Positions 1 to 5,331 of a stretch of 5,331 nucleotides of DNA are shown here, in pieces. Source of the DNA: Thermocrinis sp. GTDB lineage: Bacteria > Aquificota > Aquificia > Aquificales > Aquificaceae. The notes below the pieces were generated by a model. It saw only the letters and a program-made list of their open reading frames with translations, was not told where the DNA came from and searched no databases. A program made the position numbers and the translations under genes. The number at the start of each line of letters is the position of its first letter. The first letter of the stretch is position 1. The DNA lies in assembly GCA_022759285.1 (NCBI GenBank), contig JAEMPM010000037.1:1-5331 (forward strand), given 5' to 3'.

Positions 1-10
1 TATCTAAAGA

Positions 11-409
11 ATGAGTGTGCTGAAGGTTAGGACTACCAAAAAGACAAGTTTTGTGAATATAACTCATCTGGTCAAAGAAGAGGTTAAAAAATCAGGGGTA
101 AAATCCGGTCTTTGTTTGATATATGTACCTCATACTACCTGTGCGGTATTTATAAACGAAGGAGCGGACCCGGATGTGATAAGGGATATTTCCTATGCCT
201 TGGAAAGGTTGATCCCTTGGAGCGATTCAAACTACGCCCACGCAGAGGGAAACTCCGCTGCCCACATAAGGAGCAGTATAATAGGCAACTCAAGGGTGGT
301 ACCCGTAGAGGATGGAGAGCTTACTCTTGGCACTTGGGAATCCATATTCTTGGCAGAATTTGACGGTCCAAGAGAGAGAAAGATTATAATAAAGATTATC
401 CCATGCTAA
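11..409 (+). CDS. yjbQ: YjbQ / UPF0047 family protein
   Basis: A 132-residue protein matching the small single-domain YjbQ (UPF0047) family over its full length, usually about 130-140 residues. Visible family motifs are PHTTCAVFINE (residues 40-50), DPDV (53-56), Y75-x-H77, EGN (79-81), AH (84-85), GTWESIFLAEFDGPRER (107-123). The conserved His41, His77 and His85 are all present and are the likely active or metal-binding residues. Family knowledge: E. coli YjbQ has a weak thiamine phosphate synthase activity, but the physiological role is not settled, so no reaction is assigned. The ATG at 11 is the first start after an in-frame TAA at 5-7, and the N-terminus fits the family. Bases 8-10 show no clear Shine-Dalgarno site. 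The end overlaps gatC by 7 bases, suggesting co-translation. Identity as a family member is secure; the function is not. Confidence 0.93.
   Translation: MSVLKVRTTKKTSFVNITHLVKEEVKKSGVKSGLCLIYVPHTTCAVFINEGADPDVIRDISYALERLIPWSDSNYAHAEGNSAAHIRSSIIGNSRVVPVEDGELTLGTWESIFLAEFDGPRERKIIIKIIPC
360..390 (+). promoter_or_regulatory. Possible internal promoter for gatC
   Basis: Inside the 3' end of yjbQ there is TTGACG (360-365, 5 of 6 matches to the -35 consensus) and a perfect TATAAT (385-390), separated by 19 bases, which is longer than the ideal 17. A transcript would start near 397, leaving only about 5 bases before the gatC ATG at 403. The AT-rich -10 may simply be the Ile/Lys-rich end of YjbQ (codons for IIIK), so this is tentative. 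Confidence 0.25.
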
Positions 410-687
410 AGGAAGATGTAGTAGAAAAGGTTGCTCAGTTGGCAAAGTTGAAGTTAACAGAAGAGGAGAAAGAAACCATTGGAAAACAATTGATAAGTAT
501 ATTGGAGTTTGTTAATCAGCTGAATGAAGTTGATACAGAGGAAGTAGATGCGGCGTGGTATGGACAGGAGGGAACACCTTTGAGGGAAGATATTCCAAAA
601 AGGGAGTTTTCCCAGGAGAAAGCTTTGGCGAACGCACCCGAAAAGGAAAATGGCTTTTTTGTGGTGCCCAAAATACTTGAACTTTAA
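403..687 (+). CDS. gatC: Aspartyl/glutamyl-tRNA(Asn/Gln) amidotransferase subunit C
   Basis: A 94-residue GatC, the usual size. GatC is the small scaffold of the GatCAB complex, which converts Glu-tRNA(Gln) to Gln-tRNA(Gln) and/or Asp-tRNA(Asn) to Asn-tRNA(Asn) in the cytoplasm. It wraps round and stabilises GatA against GatB and has no catalytic residues of its own. Family signatures are the N-terminal helix pattern VxxLAxLxL (10-18), the evDTeeV turn (42-48), LRED (60-63) and the C-terminal NAPEKENGFFVVPKIL (77-92). gatA and gatB are not in the window, so the subunits are not encoded side by side here. The ATG at 403 overlaps the yjbQ stop (TAA 407-409) by 7 bases. No strong Shine-Dalgarno site precedes it, so it probably relies on coupling to yjbQ or on a short-leader transcript. 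Confidence 0.95.
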   Translation: MLKEDVVEKVAQLAKLKLTEEEKETIGKQLISILEFVNQLNEVDTEEVDAAWYGQEGTPLREDIPKREFSQEKALANAPEKENGFFVVPKILEL

Positions 688-704
688 TCCTAGAGTGTTA
701 AGAT
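677..704 (+). promoter_or_regulatory. Possible recA promoter
   Basis: TTGAAC (677-682) and TAAGAT (699-704), separated by 16 bases, each match the sigma-70 consensus at 4 of 6 positions. They span the end of gatC and the 24-base gap. A start about 7 bases after the -10 would fall at or next to the recA ATG (712), giving a leaderless or nearly leaderless mRNA, which would fit the lack of a Shine-Dalgarno site. No LexA-type palindrome is seen. The match is weak and could be chance. Confidence 0.25.
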
Positions 705-711
705 TAAAACT

Positions 712-1746
712 ATGATGGAGGAACAGCAAAAGGAAATTTTGGAAAAGAGGAAAGCTTTGGAGAGTGCGTTAGCCTCCATAGAGAGGCGCTTTGGTAAAGG
801 TAGCATAATGCCACTAAGAAGTGCGGAAAGGGTAAAGGTGGAGGCTATTCCCACAGGCTCTATTGCCCTGGATATAGCCACTGGTGTGGGTGGAATACCT
901 AAGGGTAAGATAATAGAAATTTTTGGACCAGAGTCTTCGGGCAAGACAACCTTAGCATTGCATGTGATAGCGGAGGCTCAAAAGAGAGGTGGTATTGCGG
1001 TTTTCATAGACGCAGAGCATGCCCTTGATCCCAAGTATGCCCAGAAAATTGGGGTTGATTTGGATAACCTTTACATTTCCCAGCCAGATTACGGAGAGCA
1101 AGCCTTAGAAATAGCAGAAAGTCTGCTCAGAAGCGGGGCAGTGGATGTGATTGTGATAGACTCTGTGGCTGCGTTGGTGCCAAAGGACGAACTGGAGGGA
1201 GAAATCGGAGAAGCCCATGTGGGAAAGCAGGCGAGACTGATGGCTCAGGCACTTAGGAAGCTAAAGAGCTTAGCCCATAGTGCCAACGCAGCAGTAATAT
1301 TCATCAACCAGTTGAGGGAAAAGATCGGTGTTATGTTTGGAAACCCAGAAACCACGCCTGGTGGGAGGGCTCTAAAGTTCTTTGCGGACATGAGGTTGGA
1401 CGTTAGAAGGATTGGAGACACAAAGGAGGGAGATAGCAAAATAGGTAGCAGGGTAAGGGTAAAGGTGGTAAAGAACAAGCTGGCACCACCTTTCAGAGAG
1501 GCGGAGTTTGACATGATATACGGGGAGGGCATATGTAAGCTATGCGACCTCATTGATACCGCATCAGAGTTGGGTATTATCAAGAAGAGTGGATCGTGGT
1601 ATAGCTACGGAGAAGTAAGGCTTGGACAGGGTAGAGACCAGGCAAAGAAATTTTTGCAAGAAAATCCAGAGCTTGCCCAAGAGATAGAAAAAAGGGTTAG
1701 AGAGGTGGCAAAAATTGCTGGCACTGATACTCAAGAAGGCGGTTGA
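712..1746 (+). CDS. recA: RecA recombinase
   Basis: A complete 344-residue RecA, the ATP-dependent strand-exchange protein of homologous recombination and recombinational repair. Features in order: N-terminal oligomerisation helix, then RRFGKGSIM (25-33); Walker A GPESSGKT (72-79); FIDAEHALDP with the catalytic Glu102 (98-107); Walker B VIVIDSVAAL (146-155); loop L1 EIGEAHVG (164-171); Gln200, the ATP-sensing residue before loop L2; L2 region with KIGVMFGNPETTPGG (204-218); then the C-terminal domain. After the last helix the tail is only GTDTQEGG, with two acidic residues, much less acidic than in E. coli (353 residues). The last ten codons (I335 onward) share DNA with the next gene. ATG codons stand at 712 and 715; 712 is chosen as the longer. 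No Shine-Dalgarno site lies upstream, and the GGAGG at 717-721 is inside the gene. All key residues are intact. Confidence 0.99.
   Translation: MMEEQQKEILEKRKALESALASIERRFGKGSIMPLRSAERVKVEAIPTGSIALDIATGVGGIPKGKIIEIFGPESSGKTTLALHVIAEAQKRGGIAVFIDAEHALDPKYAQKIGVDLDNLYISQPDYGEQALEIAESLLRSGAVDVIVIDSVAALVPKDELEGEIGEAHVGKQARLMAQALRKLKSLAHSANAAVIFINQLREKIGVMFGNPETTPGGRALKFFADMRLDVRRIGDTKEGDSKIGSRVRVKVVKNKLAPPFREAEFDMIYGEGICKLCDLIDTASELGIIKKSGSWYSYGEVRLGQGRDQAKKFLQENPELAQEIEKRVREVAKIAGTDTQEGG
1701..1708 (+). promoter_or_regulatory. Ribosome binding site for pilT, inside recA
   Basis: AGAGGTGG lies within the recA coding region, 6 bases before the TTG at 1715. It decides the start: an in-frame TAG at 1685-1687 closes the frame upstream and no ATG or GTG occurs before the conserved ASDIHL motif. 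Confidence 0.6.
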
Positions 1747-2815
1747 GCTTGGCGCATCAGACATACATCTAAAGGTTGGTTCCTTACCCGTACTAAGAAT
1801 AAAGAAAAAAGGCTTAGTTCGTATGGAGGATGTTTATCCTATAGATGATAAGATGATGGCGAGTTTTGTGGAGGAGATCATAGGAAAAAACGCGAAAAAA
1901 ATGGCAGAGTTTGAAGAACTGGGTGAGACAGACACCTCTTACTCCCTAAGAGGTATAGCAAGGTTTCGTGTGAACATATATAAACAGAGGGACTCCATAG
2001 GTATGGCATTTCGGGTTATACCTTACACAATACCTCCCTTTGAATCTTTGAGTTTGCCCGAGGTTATGAGAAAGGTAGTCTTGGAAAACACAAGAGGCTT
2101 AGTATTGGTTACGGGTCCCACTGGTTCAGGAAAATCTACAAGCATAGCCTCTCTGATCAATGAAATAAACCGTAGGAAAGAAACAACAATAATTACCATA
2201 GAGGATCCAATTGAGTATCTTTTCAGAGACGAAAAGAGCTTTATAGTTCAAAGAGAGGTAGGGATAGACACCTCTTCTTTTGCGAGGGGACTGAGAGCTG
2301 CCCTCAGAGAGGACCCAGATATCATATTTGTAGGCGAGATAAGGGACTCAGAGACAGCTATGATAGCCCTTCAGGCTGCAGAAACAGGACACTTGGTTTT
2401 TTCCACATTGCACACTCTGGATGCAAAGGAGACAATAAACAGGCTCATTGGTATGTTCAACTTAGAGGTTAGGGAGCAAATAAGGGTTCAATTGGCGGAG
2501 ACTTTGGTGGCAGTTTTTTCCCAAAGGTTGGTGCCAAAGGCAGATAGAACAGGTGTTGTTCCTGTGGTAGAAGTTTTGATAAACACTGCATCAGTTAAGG
2601 AGTGTATTTTAGACCCTACGAAGATTGATGAGATTCCGATGCTATTAGAGAAAGGAAGATCTGTTTATGGTACGCAAACTTTTGATCAGCACTTGGAAGA
2701 GCTATACAGGAAGGGTATTATAGATTACAATACTGCCATTACTTACGCCAACAAGCCCGCAGATATGGAGATCAAGCTAAAAGGTATTTCTGCCGGTGGA
2801 AGGGGATATTTCTGA
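1715..2815 (+). CDS. pilT: PilT/PilU-family type IV pilus retraction ATPase
   Basis: A 366-residue cytoplasmic hexameric secretion-type ATPase that powers type IV pilus retraction (twitching, DNA uptake). Motifs in order: ASDIHL (14-19) and ARFRVN (82-87) of the N-terminal PAS-like domain; Walker A GPTGSGKST (134-142); Asp box TIEDPIEY with catalytic Glu163 (161-168); Walker B PDIIFVGEIRD (201-211); His box AAETGHLVFSTLHT (221-234). The C-terminal AIRNLIRE motif needed for PilT retraction aligns with SVKECILD (293-300), so it is degenerate. The following segment with GTQTFDQHL (319-327) and a final EIKLKGI (352-358) resembles PilU more than PilT. It could therefore be a PilU-like accessory motor or a second PilT paralogue. 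The start is TTG at 1715, 32 bases inside recA; CTG at 1718 or 1724 is a less likely alternative. No other pilus genes are in the window. Confidence 0.93.
   Translation: MLALILKKAVELGASDIHLKVGSLPVLRIKKKGLVRMEDVYPIDDKMMASFVEEIIGKNAKKMAEFEELGETDTSYSLRGIARFRVNIYKQRDSIGMAFRVIPYTIPPFESLSLPEVMRKVVLENTRGLVLVTGPTGSGKSTSIASLINEINRRKETTIITIEDPIEYLFRDEKSFIVQREVGIDTSSFARGLRAALREDPDIIFVGEIRDSETAMIALQAAETGHLVFSTLHTLDAKETINRLIGMFNLEVREQIRVQLAETLVAVFSQRLVPKADRTGVVPVVEVLINTASVKECILDPTKIDEIPMLLEKGRSVYGTQTFDQHLEELYRKGIIDYNTAITYANKPADMEIKLKGISAGGRGYF
2798..2806 (+). promoter_or_regulatory. Ribosome binding site for cmk
   Basis: GGAAGGGGA within the last pilT codons lies 8 bases before the cmk ATG (2815). It is purine-rich with good spacing, and supports this start together with the TGATG stop/start overlap. 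Confidence 0.5.
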
Positions 2816-3459
2816 TGAAGATAGCCATAGATGGGCCCTCCGCCAGTGGCAAAAGTACCATTGCAAAACTTTTATCCCAAAGACTTGAAATTCCGTACTT
2901 AGAAACAGGGCTTCTTTACAGGTTTTTTGGCTACATAGCCTATAAAAGGGGAACCACAGAACTATCACCGGATGAGCTTTTTAAAGAGGATTTCAAGGTT
3001 GTTATTGGTGTAGGAAAAACCGAAGTTTATTGGAGGGGCAAAAGGCTGTCTGAGGAGCTGAGGGGAGAGGAAGTAGGAAAGTATGCGTCCCTTCTTGGAG
3101 AAGTGCCCGCCTTTAGGGAAAGGATGATAAAGTTTTTTAGAGAACTGGTGGGGTCCTCTCAGGTGGTAGGTGAAGGCAGAGACGTAGGCACCCACATATT
3201 CCCACAGGCGGATTACAAATTCTTCATCACCGCATCGCCAGAGGAAAGAGCAAGGAGGAGATATTTGGAGCTAAAAGGAAAGGGTATGGATGTTTCTTAT
3301 GAGGATATTCTAAAAGCCATCCAAGAGAGGGACTACAGGGATGCTAACCGTCCGCTGTATCCTTTCAAACCCGCAGAGGATGCCCTTATAGTAGATACCA
3401 CCAGCAAAACGGTAGAAGAGGTTCTTGAATACATACTCAGCATAATCAAGGAAAAATGA
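2815..3459 (+). CDS. cmk: Cytidylate (CMP/dCMP) kinase
   Basis: A 214-residue CMP kinase, slightly shorter than the usual 220-230. It transfers phosphate from ATP to CMP or dCMP in the cytoplasm, feeding CTP, dCTP and lipid precursor pools. Visible motifs: P-loop GPSASGKST (7-15); ETGLLYR (30-36), matching the canonical D(T/S)GAxYR nucleotide-binding segment with Glu instead of Asp; GEGRDVGTHIFPQADYKFF (119-137), where Arg122-Asp123 correspond to the CMP-contacting Arg-Asp pair; lid segment SPEERARRR (141-149); and ERDYRDANRPLYPFKPAEDA (171-190), with Asp176 and Arg179 matching base and phosphate contacts in E. coli CMK. The ATG shares one base with the pilT stop (TGATG), and a good ribosome binding site precedes it. 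The end overlaps the next gene in ATGA. Identity is secure. Confidence 0.97.
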   Translation: MKIAIDGPSASGKSTIAKLLSQRLEIPYLETGLLYRFFGYIAYKRGTTELSPDELFKEDFKVVIGVGKTEVYWRGKRLSEELRGEEVGKYASLLGEVPAFRERMIKFFRELVGSSQVVGEGRDVGTHIFPQADYKFFITASPEERARRRYLELKGKGMDVSYEDILKAIQERDYRDANRPLYPFKPAEDALIVDTTSKTVEEVLEYILSIIKEK

Positions 3460-4145
3460 GCCTAAGAAAGTTAATCGCCACTGCAAGAGCCCTAAGGGAG
3501 CTTGGATTTGATGAGGTCTACATAATGGAAGGTGTAACAAAAGAAAAGCATGAAGAGCCTGTCAAGGAGGAAAAGGAAGATAAGGCTGAGCTTTTGAGAA
3601 AACTCTACAAACAGATGGAAGAGGAAAGAAAATGCATTCTCTATGAAGGTGCCAGTGGCTATGTTTTCGGAGAGGGGGACCCAAACTCTCCGGTGGTCTT
3701 TATAGGTGAAGCACCCGGAGAAGAAGAGGATAAGCTAAAAAGACCTTTTGTAGGACGGGCAGGACAGTACTTAAACAGCAAATTGGAACAGGTAGGGCTA
3801 AAAAGGGAAAAGGTTTATATCACCAATGTGGTCAAATCAAGACCACCTGGAAACAGGACACCCACAAGGGAGGAAATGATAACCTGCCTTCCTTATCTTA
3901 GAAAGGAGATAGAAATAATAAAACCCAAGCTTTTGGTTTGTCTGGGCTCAACCGCCATGAAGGGCATTCTTGGAAAGGACTATCCCATTACTAAATACAG
4001 GGGACAGATCTTTCCATACCCTTACAACCCAAGCATAAAAGTTTTCTTGACTTATCATCCTGCCTATGTGCTGAGAAATCCTTCCGCAGACAAAGAATTC
4101 ACAGAGGACTTAAAAAAGGTAGTTCAGCTCATTTCTCAAGCCTGA
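3456..4145 (+). CDS. udg: Family 4 (UDGa-type) uracil-DNA glycosylase with incomplete Fe-S ligands
   Basis: A 229-residue member of the family 4 uracil-DNA glycosylases, which remove uracil from deaminated cytosine to start base excision repair, as expected in thermophiles. Catalytic-core motifs: FGEGDP (71-76); IGEAPGEEED (83-92, motif A); PFVGRAG (97-103, Phe98 stacks on uracil in the family); TNVVKSRPPGNRTPTREE (123-140, with Asn124); LVCLGSTA (160-167); YRGQ (181-184); and HPAYVLR (201-207, motif B). The four cysteines that usually bind a 4Fe-4S cluster align here with Glu57, Cys60, Ser128 and Cys144, so two are missing. The core is preceded by about 55 extra residues: a predicted helix (3-20) and a Lys/Glu-rich linker (29-46) of unknown role. 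It starts in an ATGA overlap with cmk; AAGGA at 3448-3452 lies very close to the ATG. Fold assignment is firm; activity and cluster content are open. Confidence 0.93.
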   Translation: MSLRKLIATARALRELGFDEVYIMEGVTKEKHEEPVKEEKEDKAELLRKLYKQMEEERKCILYEGASGYVFGEGDPNSPVVFIGEAPGEEEDKLKRPFVGRAGQYLNSKLEQVGLKREKVYITNVVKSRPPGNRTPTREEMITCLPYLRKEIEIIKPKLLVCLGSTAMKGILGKDYPITKYRGQIFPYPYNPSIKVFLTYHPAYVLRNPSADKEFTEDLKKVVQLISQA

Positions 4146-5313
4146 TCTTTAAAAAGCCATCCTCCAGCTTTGCACTCACTGGCTCATAATCCCTTAACTT
4201 TCTTGGAAGCATTATGTGGCTTTTGAAGTTTTTCCACCGCACCACAATCTCTCCATCGCTCTTTATAACAGACAGACCCTCTTTGCTCAAAAAGGGACTT
4301 CTTAACTTTACAATGTATTCGTCGCCTTCCTCTATGAACTCATAAGGTTTTTCCTTGAAGAATATAGTAGCAGGATCCCTGTCTCCGTATATGAGGTCCG
4401 CAAGGATGTTCAGCCTTTCCTCGCCAACCACCTCATCCTCCATCAGGGGCACTTTAAAGATAGGTATAGGGTAAAAGAGGGCTTCCATTTCTTCTAAGTA
4501 TTTCTTTTGGGTTATAACCCACTTGGACATGCTTTCGCACTCGCTCAAAACAGGTGGCAATACCTTATTGACTACAACAGCATCCACATTCACACCAAAA
4601 AGGTTGAAGTATAGCATAGCCCTTTGGCTTTCTTTTAGAACCATCTTTTCTGGATTAGCCACAAGCCTAACGGAGGTTATCTCTGGGTCTATAAGTAGCT
4701 CATCCACACCTTTTAGCTTTTCGTAGAAGTTTTCAAGGGCTTTGAAGTACTCATCATCGGGTAGTGGCACATCGGTAAGCCTTTGAGCAACAGGTCTTGC
4801 TATCTTCATTATAGTTCTTTCCACCCTGAAGATCTTTTTCATATACCACTTTAGAACAGTAGGCATAGAAACAAAACGCAAGGACTCACCGGTGGGCGGA
4901 AGGTCCAAGATAAGTACATCAAACTCCTTTTCCCTGTAGTATTTATTAACATACAGAAGACTGGTGACATCCTCCATACCGGGCAAGATAGCAAGCTCCT
5001 CCGATGCGATCTCACTTAGCCCAGTTGTATTAAAGAGCAGTTCCAAAAACCTATACACGTCACCCCAATACCTGTCTATCTCCTCTTGAATATCTATCTC
5101 TTGTATGTAAAGATTGTCGTTGATCTTTATGGGTAGTCCTTTTGCTTTGATCTTTTCTTCCTCTGGAATATCAAAGGAATCTCCAAGACTGTGGGCTGGG
5201 TCCAAAGAGACCACGATGGTTTTGTAACCAAGCTTTGAGAGTCTGTAGCCCGTAGCAGCGGAAATCGTAGTCTTTCCAACACCACCCTTTCCAGAAAACA
5301 AGATAATTCTCAT
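4129..5313 (-). CDS. Get3/ArsA-family ATPase with C-terminal alpha-crystallin (HSP20-like) domain
   Basis: A 394-residue soluble ATPase of the ArsA/Get3 branch of the SIMIBI P-loop proteins. Deviant Walker A GKGGVGKT (8-15) with signature Lys9; switch I DPAHSLGDSF (38-47) with the catalytic Asp45; switch II DLPPTGESLR (137-146), matching the canonical DTAPTGHTLR; adenine-binding Asn249 (VVVNK) and NPEKMVLKES (220-229). From about 323 the protein becomes an HSP20-like beta domain (PYEFIEEGDEY, IMLPRKL, AKLEDGFLKIRL). It has one cysteine (Cys259), so neither the Get3 zinc CxxC nor the three arsenite cysteines of ArsA are present. Arsenite pumping is thus unlikely, and no arsB-like gene is nearby. 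The architecture matches Get3d-type proteins, whose client is unknown; a chaperone or membrane-protein targeting role is inference. The ATG at 5313 directly precedes the P-loop. The gene is convergent to the upstream operon, with a 17-base overlap. Confidence 0.92.
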   Translation of the reverse strand: MRIILFSGKGGVGKTTISAATGYRLSKLGYKTIVVSLDPAHSLGDSFDIPEEEKIKAKGLPIKINDNLYIQEIDIQEEIDRYWGDVYRFLELLFNTTGLSEIASEELAILPGMEDVTSLLYVNKYYREKEFDVLILDLPPTGESLRFVSMPTVLKWYMKKIFRVERTIMKIARPVAQRLTDVPLPDDEYFKALENFYEKLKGVDELLIDPEITSVRLVANPEKMVLKESQRAMLYFNLFGVNVDAVVVNKVLPPVLSECESMSKWVITQKKYLEEMEALFYPIPIFKVPLMEDEVVGEERLNILADLIYGDRDPATIFFKEKPYEFIEEGDEYIVKLRSPFLSKEGLSVIKSDGEIVVRWKNFKSHIMLPRKLRDYEPVSAKLEDGFLKIRLEK

Positions 5314-5331
5314 AGGATAAAAATATAATCG
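5314..5331 (-). promoter_or_regulatory. AT-rich possible promoter of the ATPase gene
   Basis: Read on the - strand, the 18 bases before the ATG contain ATTATATTTTTATCCT. TATATT (5326-5321) could be a -10 element, which would start the mRNA at or one base from the ATG. No Shine-Dalgarno site is present. On the + strand the same bases read TATAAT (5324-5329), so they could equally serve a divergent gene beyond the window. The -35 region is not in view. Confidence 0.25.

Noticed and set aside
688..711. LexA/SOS operator before recA.
   Set aside because: No CTGT-N8-ACAG or GAAC-N4-GTTC type palindrome is present in the gap or just upstream.
454..729. 91-codon open frame on the - strand across gatC.
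   Set aside because: It is antisense to a clearly conserved gatC, has no recognisable domain and looks like a shadow of the coding frame.
1245..1583. 112-codon open frame on the - strand inside recA.
   Set aside because: It lies wholly antisense to recA, with low-complexity Ser/Leu composition typical of reverse-frame shadows.
2815..3459. Glu30 in place of the usual Asp in the DTGAMYR segment of CMP kinase, as a sign of altered specificity.
   Set aside because: It is a conservative change; the P-loop and the Arg122-Asp123, Asp176 and Arg179 contacts are intact, so ordinary CMP kinase activity is expected.
4151..4184. On the - strand, AGCCA (4184-4180) and TGGCT (4159-4155) form an inverted repeat followed by TTTT, like a terminator for the ATPase gene.
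   Set aside because: The stem is only 5 bp with a 20-base loop, and it lies inside the conserved C-terminal coding region before the stop codon. It is too weak to call.
4523..4726. 67-codon + strand frame inside the ATPase gene.
   Set aside because: It is antisense to a well-conserved gene, Ser/Thr-rich, and has no ribosome site or family match.
4129..5313. Arsenite efflux ATPase (ArsA) as the specific function.
   Set aside because: It has a single ATPase half, lacks the three metal-binding cysteines of ArsA, carries an HSP20-like domain and has no ars genes nearby.

Overview
The window is almost completely coding: six co-directional genes on the + strand (11-4145), then one convergent gene on the - strand (4129-5313). 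There are no RNA genes, mobile elements, CRISPR arrays or long repeats. The longest non-coding gap is the 24 bases between gatC and recA, so no stretch over 300 bases lacks a gene. The dense packing, the preference for AGG/AGA arginine and ATA isoleucine codons, the Lys/Glu-rich proteins and the mixing of unrelated housekeeping genes in one cluster suggest a thermophilic bacterium, most likely of the Aquificales (Hydrogenobacter/Thermocrinis/Aquifex-like). That assignment is inference from style and gene content, not from a marker search.

Layout: yjbQ (UPF0047 family, 11-409) overlaps gatC (403-687) by 7 bases. After 24 bases comes recA (712-1746). Its last 32 bases are shared with a PilT/PilU-family retraction ATPase (1715-2815, TTG start). 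This touches cmk (2815-3459) by one base, and cmk overlaps a family 4 uracil-DNA glycosylase (3456-4145) in an ATGA. The run looks like one translationally coupled operon, with possible internal promoters just before gatC and recA. On the other strand, a Get3/ArsA-type ATPase with a C-terminal alpha-crystallin (HSP20-like) domain runs towards the operon, and the two coding regions overlap tail to tail by 17 bases.

Functionally the operon mixes translation (GatC, part of the Glu/Asp-tRNA amidotransferase), nucleotide supply (CMP kinase), DNA repair and recombination (RecA, uracil-DNA glycosylase) and type IV pilus dynamics (PilT-like). RecA, a pilus retraction motor and a repair glycosylase would fit DNA uptake and integration, but in an operon with housekeeping genes this is only a hypothesis.

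The points most worth attention are: the uracil-DNA glycosylase keeps only two of the four cysteines expected to hold the family's 4Fe-4S cluster; the PilT-like protein has a degenerate AIRNLIRE motif and a PilU-like tail; the ATPase has the Get3d-type architecture; and recA and pilT share 32 coding bases. I saw no wholly new system here.
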